64,000 bases of DNA from Dryocosmus kuriphilus (Eukaryota; Arthropoda; Insecta; Hymenoptera; Cynipidae): assembly GCA_038277395.1 (NCBI GenBank), contig CM076190.1, positions 129,176,197 through 129,240,196 on the forward strand, given 5' to 3'. Positions 20,220 through 29,820 of the stretch are shown here, one piece after another. The position numbers and the translations under genes are program-made. Numbering within the stretch: position 1 is the stretch's first letter; each line of letters starts with the position of its first letter. The notes under the pieces were generated by a model. The model had not been told where the DNA came from and searched no databases. It saw nothing but the letters and a program-made list of their open reading frames with translations.

Positions 20220-21560
20220 TTCATTTTTTTTTTTTTTCCTCTTTCAATCCTTTGAAAACTGTTGGGTCTTTGGAAATCGTATGAAATCCCTTGAAATTAA
20301 AAATATCCTCAGAAATCATTTAAAACTTGTGCAATTCACTGAGATTTTTTAAATCTTTAAACAATTTTGAAATCAAATGCAGTTCCTTGGAAGTTTTTTT
20401 CAATAAACAAAAAGCTTTAAAATGCTTTCAAATTTTTTGAAATATTTAAAAGCCTTTAGAATCTTTAAAATCTTCTGAGACCCTATAAAATCCTCTAAAA
20501 TCTTGGAAAACCTTTAAAATCCCTAAAATCTTCTAAACTTACTTGAAATACCTTAAAATCTTTAAAATCTCTTAAAATTTTTGAAATAGCCTAAAGGTCC
20601 TTGAAATCTTATAAATAATATCCCTTCAAACATTTTGAAATAACGTGAAAAATCTTGGAAACTTTTGATCTTGTAATTTCTTTTTCAATAACTTGAAAAC
20701 TTTGAACTTCGAAATCATATGAAATTCCTTGACATCCCTTGAAATCTTTGAAATCCTTTAAAAACTCGTAAAAATACTTTCAAATCTTCGGAGATCCATA
20801 TATATCTTGTGAAATCTGTGAAATCCACTGAAATCTGTTGAAATAAATAGAAATTGTTTGACATCTTTCGAAATAAATTGAAATATTTCAATTTCTTTTG
20901 AAATGGCTTGAAGTAATTTAAAATCCCTTTTAAAAAATTTTAAATCCTTTAAATCTTCTAGAATTCCTTGGAATCTTGGAATCTACGCTGATATCTCTAG
21001 AAAAATACCTTCAAAGTATTTAAGGCTCTTGAACATGACTTTGAATCTTTTAAAATAACCTGAAATCTTTGAAATCTTTGGAAATCTTTAGAATTCCCTC
21101 AACTTTCTTTAATTTCCTAAAATCTTTGTATTCCTCGGAGATACTATAAAATCCCTGGATCTTGTGAAATCCTTTGAAATCCCTTGCAATTTGGAAAATC
21201 ACTAAAACCTTTGAAACACTTGGAGATCCTGTAAAATCCCTTAAATGCTTTGAAATTATTTAAAAGCCCTTACAATCTTTAAGAATCTTGAAATCTTCTT
21301 TAATCCCTGAAAGTTCCTTTGAAATCTTTTTAAATCCTTGAAAGTTAATAATATCCTTGGAAATTTTATGAAGTCTTAAAACTTGTAAAATTCCTTGAAA
21401 CTTTTTTGATCTTTTGAAATTTCCTTGAAACTTTAGGTACCCTAAAATCTTTCAAATCATTTACAATCTCTTGAAAATTTTTTAACTGATTGCGAATTCC
21501 ATAGAATTTTCTTAAACACACTAAAATCTTTATTCAAAGAATTCCAAAGTCTTCAAGGAT
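20220..21560. repeat. Low-complexity AAATCCTTGAAATCTTT repeat
   Basis: Over a kilobase of drifted variants of TTGAAATC, CTTTAAAATC and CCTTGAAA with period near 9-11 bp. No gene is seen. Confidence 0.75.
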
Positions 21561-22118
21561 TTCAATAGCGTATGATATATTGCTAATTGAAAGACTTCTA
21601 ATTTGAATAAGTGTTATTTATAAAGATTTCATAAGGCTTCAAAATGAGACGCTATTTTTAAATCAGAATTGTGAGCTTGTAACAATAAATCGCTGGAACT
21701 ACTTAAAATGTTCTATCATTTATTTATTTCATTATTTAGTTATGTCTAACATTATGTCAGTGAAAACAATATCAAGTGGAAGGATAATTTTACAAAATAT
21801 CGAACGGACCTATTATAAACTATCAAACTTGGTGACAGAAAAAATCGCGAGATTTATTATTATTATTATTATGTATTTATTATTTGATTTCTTTAACTAT
21901 TTCGTCAAATTTTCAATTATTCGCATATTGTATAAACAATTGTACAGTTGTACAATTGTAACTTTTATATAAATAATACTTTTTAGTATTATTTTGTTTG
22001 GAATCAGAATAACATATGCAAGAAGCAATGGAATATATCGAGAATTCATAATAATTGACGTCTACTGAAAAAATAGTAAAATTAATTAATTAGATGGCTT
22101 AAAAAATTTTGAACTTAC
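21560..22118. other. AT-rich DNA, presumed intron or flank of the minus-strand gene
   Basis: No recognisable feature. It lies downstream of exon E in the gene's direction. I found no further exon between 22119 and the left end of the window. Confidence 0.4.
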
Positions 22119-22199
22119 CTGTGCCACTTTCTCTCCCATATTTGGTGTGTGCATAACCCCTTGAAAATATTTCGCTGAGCCATTGTCTTGTAGAGAATA
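22119..22199 (-). CDS. Exon E of the unidentified gene
   Basis: Acceptor TTACTTTAG ends at 22200 and donor GTAAGTTC starts at 22118. It has exactly 27 codons, phase 0 at both ends: YSLQDNGSAKYFQG, then VMHTPNMGEKVAQ. The upstream intron is only 147 bp. Confidence 0.75.
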
Positions 22200-25100
22200 C
22201 TAAAGTAAGAAAATTTAAAAATATTATTATTGTAAACTTTAAAAAATATATTTAAAAGAATTTTCTTCCTTTTTTCTTTTTTATATTTTATTTTTCAGAT
22301 AAAAAGGTAATTTTGTATTAAAAAATTGTTTTCAATTTGAACTTACTTTGTGTCTCAAGGACTCTGGTCCCATTTGACTAAGAGAAGGCGACTTCCGGTC
22401 TCTAGATGTTCGCCATTTTTGCAAATCACTTTCGGAAGCAACCCCAGGGAAGATTTTCGAATGTTTTGCTGCTAAACAACAAGATTGATAAATCTATTAA
22501 AATTATTTTCGTCAATATTTTTTTCAATCTATAAGAACTATTGCCAAGAAAAACAAGCTCTGCTGATTAATTTGTACGATTGTAAAGAATACTATTTTTT
22601 AATAAAATAAAATTATATTTATAATAAATTATACAGTGCTCAATAATAAACCAACAGTATATTGTATGATTTTCAGTGAATTGTTAATTCTACAATTTTT
22701 TAGTAATTTTCCATTGTACAATTTTCAAATATTTTTACTGCGAACAATTTTCATTTAATTATAGATTGTACAATATTCCATGAATTATACACTAAGTGAT
22801 TAAAAATTGACTTCATATTGTAGAATTTTTTATGAATTACGTGCGATTTTCAATTAATTGTACTTTTTATAATTTTTAATGAACTGTAAGGTTTGAAAAT
22901 AATTGTAAAATTTTTAATTAAAAAAAAATATATGTTAATTCAAAGTTTTAAAAAAATGGACTAAAATTAATCAGAGCTTGAATTTCAAGCTAAACAAGCA
23001 TTTGTGTGTCAGTAAAGGGATTTTTAATCCGCTCTAGAAGCTGCATACCTGTGAAAGAATTATATTTTTCAACCAGAAACGTGTTTGGGTAAAATTTTCA
23101 AAAAGGCGTATTATATTTTCAGCAGGAATATTTGCAGTCACTACAGCCGCAGTTTTTTATAAGATGGTTTGTACAATGAAGAAGGTGATCTTGTTTTTCA
23201 CTGGGAGTTTCATTGCCACTCCTTTTATATATATTACAAAGTTAAATTAGAAACAAAATTATTTTACATTGATGAACAGAATTTCACTAGCATGGTTGAC
23301 CTCTGGAAATAGTATATTGAATCACAAAGAAGGAAACACAGCGTTTGCAGCGAGTGTGAGTTTTGATGCACGAGGCCCCCCCCCCCACCCCTTCACTCTC
23401 CTCCCCCCCCATCCTTCTCGCTCGCTCCCCCCCCACACCCCCCCCCCCCCCCCCCCTCACTGAAAAAAGCCCCCTCGTAGTGGCTCCACAAAATCGATTC
23501 CTCCATCTCTCTCCGAAGAAGTGGAACGGCAAAAGACAGGATAACTGACACTTAAAATTTTTCATCCCGCTACGTCACATGTCTGAAAACACTCTGTTTC
23601 CCCCCGCTCTACAGGCACTGAAAATCGAGGTTTCCATATTGAGGTGTTGTGAAAATTGCTTTTCACTTAAAATCTTCATCGAGCAGAAAATAAGAATAAA
23701 CACATAAGGGCTAAAAAATTGAATATAATCATCTAATGCAAATTTATAATAAAGTAATTAAATAGATTGTGTTTGATATAAAAGCCGTGAATATTCAGCC
23801 ACTGGGCGCCATTGAGAGGAGAAGCAGATAATGTAAAAATTAGTTTTTTGTCTAATCGGTCGGCCGACAGTGCAACTTGCAAAAATTAAAAAATCATTGA
23901 AATTTTAGAAACAAGTTTTAAAAAAATGAAAAAAAAACATGAAACTCTACTAAATCTGCTAAATATTGAAAAATAGTTTAATTTTGTAATAATAAACGAA
24001 ACTGGAAAATTAATTATATTAAAGCTTGACCCTATTTTTTATTATCCAAAATATGTATATTTGGAATCTTCAGATTGGTTCAAAAAATACAAATGAATAA
24101 GAGGGACTTTGTCTAGCAAATTGTTGATATCTTTCCCGTCGGTAAAAGCGAATTCCACCCATTTTGAAAAGTAAAAGGTCGACAATCAACTTTCAAAAAT
24201 TATAGCACAGTGTAGCCGACCGAGAAAGCTATAGTGCTTTTTACAGAATAATATTGAATAGTAAAAATATGTACTTCGTGTTTTGAAATTCTGATTGGGT
24301 GTGACAAAATTTAGAAACAGTGAATAGCAAAGATAGGTTGAGACGCGTCACTCGAGGTCTTATACGTATAATACGATTTATACTTAATATACGTATACAG
24401 TTGTATAAAACCATGTATAATACATAACAAATATGATGAGCATGAGTCAAAATATAACACAACCTCTTTTCTGTGTAGTCCTGTGATTGATACTTAATAA
24501 ATAATGCAAATCAATCAATTTAGAAACAGCAATTAAAAGCTAAAAAAAGTTGAGGTTGGAATAAAATTGTAAGAAATTAATTGTAACTATAACATTTTTG
24601 TTTGAAAATTCATCCTTCTTAGTTGGAAAATCAAGCTTCTTGGTTGAAAATTCAAATGTTTGGCTAAAACCCAATTTTTTAAATTCATCTTTATTGTGTT
24701 GAAATTCAACTATTTTGTTAAAAGCTGGTCTTTTCCAGTTAAAAATTGAACTATTCAGTTGAAAATTAATTGTTTTTTATGAAAATATAACTATTTTTTA
24801 TTGAAAATCTATTTTTGTTTGTTGAAAATTCCTTCTTTTGGGGTTGATAACTCCGCTATTTTTAGCTGAAGTGTAAAATTTTTCATTCAAAGGTCAACTA
24901 TTACATTTCTAGTTTAAAAATTTATCATTTTGGTTGAGGATGAATCTTTTTAGTCGAAAATTTATTTTTGTGGTTGGAAATTCAAAAGTTTTGTTAGAAA
25001 TTCTTTTTTAGTTGAAAATTATTTTTTTTTGTTCTTGAACTTGGGTGTGAACTCAACCCTGCTAAAAATGCCAGATAGGATCCGATAGAACCAGATAAAA

Positions 25101-28100
25101 ACCCGATAATAGACCGGATAGCCCACTTCGGATTCTTGTCTGGCCCTATCTGGGTCTTATTCGGTTCGTAAAATCTTTCACGGAAAAATAGCGGTCTTAT
25201 CCGGGTTCTATTCGGGATGACATATCGAAATTATGTTTGACTAAGTTAAAAGTGGTATGTAATCCGGTCCTATACGGAACTTTGTCGGAACCAAAGTTGA
25301 GTGACAAGACCAAAAATTATTTTCTATCTGGTTCTATCCGGCTTTACAGCGGACATTTAAATCATAAAATCGAATTATTCGCCCGAAGTAATCTTATCTA
25401 GCCCTATCCGGAACTTTATCGCATCTAAAGCTGGGTGTAAAGGCCAAAAATGGTTTTCTACCTGGTTCTATCCGGCTTTCCAGCGGACATTTAAATCATA
25501 AAATCGAATTATTCGCCCAACGGAATCCTATCTGGCTCTATCCGGAACTTTGTAGGATCTAAAGCTGGTTCAGAATAATTCCGCCAGGAGCGCAGGGATT
25601 CTTGTCTCACAATAGTAGTCGATCGTCGGGGCTATAAGTTAGCCACAATTTTTTACTATTAGTTAGAATGAAAAGATGTATCTAGTACATCTTTTTGATC
25701 GTCATCGATCCTTTTTTTGGTGCTTTCACAGTACGAGTACCTGGTACGATAAGGCAATGCGGGTACTGAAAATATTCCGTATAGAGCCAGATAAGAAACC
25801 AGATAGAAAAATTTAAAATACCGACCAATTGCCGGATAGAACCGGATAAGAAAGCGGACACAAATACCGTATAAGTTTCCGGATAGAACCAGATAAGAAA
25901 TCAGAACGGGCTATGCGGGTGCCGAAAATATTCCGTGCAGAGCCAGATAAGAAACCAGATAGAAAAATTTTTAATACACCGACCACGTTCCGCATAGAAC
26001 CAGATTTAAAACCAAACACAAATACCGTATAAAAATCTGGATAGATCCGAAGAAATTCCGAACCCTATCCGTCTCTATCGGATCCTATGTGGCATTTTTA
26101 GCAGGGAAGTGTTTTACTGAAAATTCCTTTTTTGGGGTTAACAATTCAACTATTTTTGTTTGAAAAATAATATTTTCTTTTGTTCAAAAGTCATAATAAT
26201 ATTCTTCGAGAATTCATCCTTCATGCTTGAAAGTTAAACTATTTTTGGTGGAAAATTTATATTTGTTGGTTGAAAATCCTTTCTTGGGGTTGATAATTCA
26301 ACTATTTTTAGATGAAAAATAATGTTTTGGAGTAAAAAGTGAAGTACATTACATTTTTGGTTGAGAATTAATCTTTTAAGATACTGTGACACACTCAAAT
26401 ACCTACATTACCGACCTCAATTTTTTGGGATTATCAAATTCCTTTGAGCCTAAGAAAATTTTTTGTAAATAAAATATTGGACTGAAACTTTGGAAGATGC
26501 ATAAGAGGATAATAAACTACTTTTATGTACTTTATTCCAGTAGGAATTTAAACAAAAATTGACGAAGAAATTAAAACTGTAAGTATTTTGAACTATTGAA
26601 TTATTATGTTCGAAATTCAAAAATTTTGTTAAAAATTCATTTTTAGTTATAAAGTAATTTTTAGTTAAAAAGTAATTTTTTTTTGTTGAAAATTTTTTTG
26701 TGTGTGAATTCAACTGTTTTATTGAAAGTTCGTATTTTTGGATTAATAATTCAACTATTTTTATATGAAAAATAACTCTTTTTTTTTAAAGTCAAGTACA
26801 ACATTTTTTTTGAAAATTTATCTTTTTTGGTAGAAAATTAAACTATTCCGCTCAAAATTAACTTTCTGTTGTTAAAAATAAATTTGTTTTTGATTAAAAA
26901 TTCTTTTCTTTGTTTGAAAATGTAAATTTTTTAATGAAAATTTGAAATATTTTGGTTGAAAGTTAATTTTTCTCTGGTTGAAAATTCCACTACTTTTGTC
27001 TCAAAATTCATAGCTTTTTCAAAATTCGTGTGTTCTATTTTTATTGAAATTTGTTTCTATTTTTGGTTCAAAAGTCAACTATTGCATTTTTGGTTGGCAA
27101 TTCATTTTTTTTAGATGAAAATTTAACTATTTTATTCGAAAATTGAACGATTTTATTAAAAATTCATCACTGGTTGAAAAATCCTGTTTTTTGGATGACA
27201 CTTCAAGTGCTGAGCTTAAAATCAATTTTTCTTTCTAAATTCATCTTTTTTGAGCGGAAATTCAACTTTTCTTATGGAGAATTTCTTTTTTTTTTTTGTT
27301 GATAATTTAACTACTTTGGTTTGAAAAATAATCTTTTTTGGCTCAAGTCAAGTATAATGTTTTTGTTTGGGAATTCATCTTTTTTAGTTGACAATTTATC
27401 TACTCTGTTAAAAATTCCTTTTTTTGTTGAAAATTTAACTTTTTTCAAACTGAAAATTTAAATATTTTGGTTGAAATTTCAAATGTTACATTTTTTGTTT
27501 GAAAGTTGTAAATTCAACTATTTTGAAAAAATTCCTTTTCTTTACATGATAATAATTTAAGTGTTTTTGCTTGATAATTCATCTTTCTTTGCTAAAAATT
27601 CAAATATTTTGTTTAAAATGAAATAGTTGCGTTTTTGGTTGAAAATCCTTTTTCTTTATTTTTGGTTGGAAGTTCAACTGTTTTGTTAAAAAATGGTCTT
27701 TTTCAGAAAAAATATTAAACTATTCCGATGAAAATAAATTTTTTGTTATTGAAAATATAACTATTTTTGTTCAAAATTTTTTTTTTTGGAAATGTTACTT
27801 TTTTGATGAAAAAGTCAAATATTTTGTTTGAAAGTTAATTTTTTGGGGGTTAAAAATTTTGAAAATTTTGGTAAAAAATTAATCTTTCTTGTTCAAAACT
27901 TAGCTGCTCCATTTTTGAACTATAACGTTTTCATGTACATATTACCCTTTTTGAATTAAAAATTAAACTTTTTATTAAAAATTGATCTTGCTTAGATAAA
28001 ATTAAAGTGATTCTAAAGTGACTCTAACTAATAGTGAAAAATTGTGGCTAACTTATAGCCCCGACGATCGAAAATTCTTTTTTGTTTTGTTGAAAAAGTA

Positions 28101-29765
28101 ACTTTGTTTTTAGAATCAAATATTTTGATTGAAATTTTGAGTGTTACATTTTTGTTTAAAAAGTTGGAAATTCGATTATTTTTTTGAAAATTCTTTTTCT
28201 TCAACTGATAATAATTGAACTACTTTTGGTTAATAAATTATCATTTTTTAGTTGAAAATTCAAGTCCTTGGCTAAAAATCAATTTTTTGTTGAAAATTCA
28301 TCTTTCTTGGGTGAAAATTGAACTGTTTTATTTAAAATTTCTTTTTTGGCTTGATAGTTCAACTATTTTTGCTTGAAAATTGATCTTCTTTTATTTAAGT
28401 TAACTATAAAGTTTATGTTTGAGAAAAGATTTTTTTATTTAAAAATTCGAACATTTTTTTAAAAATTGGTCTTTTTTAGCTAATAATTAAAGTATTCCGT
28501 TAAAAATTAAATTTTGGATTGAAAATATGACTATTTTATCATGAAAAAGTCGTTTTTTTTTTTGTTGAAAATTTAACATTCTTCTATTAAAAATTCAAAT
28601 ATTTTAGAAAAATTTCAACTTTTGCATTTTTTGTTACAAAGTTGGAAATTCAACTGTCTTTTTAAAATGGAACTATTATATTGGAAATAATAAATAATTA
28701 AAACTAGTTAAGTAATTGTTCAATATTGATTATTGTTGTAAGGTAATTAGATATATTCAGAATACCGAATTTAAAATTCCCGCTAAAATAGTGAATTGAC
28801 AAAATGTAAAATACATATGTAGAAAACTCAGGACGTTTTATACGTAGTAACATATATGTCAACCATGTAATATACATGGTTTATTATACGTACCCATCCC
28901 TGGTGAGTTGTATGAAAAACAGGCCTATGAAAGCTCAGGAAAGAGCGCTAGTGTAGATGTTATCTTTAGAAATTTCCCGAATAAAACGTCTTTGGATCGT
29001 AGGAGCTAAAACTTTTAAAAAGTAATAAAATTCATTTTACTTTAACTGACAAAGATTCACACATAAATGTTGACATCGATAAATGTGAATTCAAAAAGCT
29101 ATTTTATCCACTGAGCTCTATATACAGTACTGGATAGTGGATAGGGTGCGCCGATTTGAGGCAACATGAAGTGAGAGTCGGCCATATAAAGTCATGAAAA
29201 GTGGGCATGAAATAATCGTAATAGTGTATGAATAGTGTCTTGTCAATTTAAATTTCTAATATTATTCAGTTCAGTTTCTGATATTATGAAAGAAAGTTCT
29301 GAAAAATGGTAGCAGTGTGCTTTTATTGTGGTGAAACTCCTAGACACGGAGGAAGGACTTCACTTGTAACCCTGTGGGCACAATCATCCGAAAACGTTTC
29401 TGAAACGTTAAAAAAACGTCCTAAGTTAGACCAAATAATGTTCCGAAAACGTATAACGTTTACGTCCTAAAAACGTTTCTGTAACATTAAATGTTTTTAT
29501 AACGTTATTTGGCCTGACTTAGGACGTTTTTTGGAACTTTTAAGAACGGTTTTTTACTTTTACGTTCTAGAAACGTTTTGAAAACGTTCTGTTTACGTCC
29601 TCAAATTTTTTGCCCACTGGGAAGTTCATTTCCAAGTATATTATGGTTCCACGTAGTATATTTGCAGGTTATGTAGTTTCGCATTTCTTTCACAGATTTC
29701 TACTGTAATTCACTATTTAAAAAATATAAATTACTGTATAATATAATTACTATATAATTAATTAC

Positions 29766-29820
<55 letters not shown>

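Larger units (their letters stand above)
26107..28680. repeat. GTTGAAAATTCAACTATTTT-type array, main part
   Basis: About 2.6 kb of diverged direct units (TTGAAAATTCAACTATTTT, TTGAAAATTCATCTTTTTTG, TTAAAAATTC). It lies in the 8.2-kb intron. Short minus-strand frames are repeat translations. Confidence 0.8.

Noticed and set aside
23269..23565. Proline- and glycine-rich frames on both strands
   Set aside because: Caused by the C-rich low-complexity patch.
29308..29373. Short frame MVAVCFYCGETPRHGG with a CxxC, next to the fold-back MITE
   Set aside because: A THAP-type zinc finger start was considered, but the continuation beyond the MITE is not readable.
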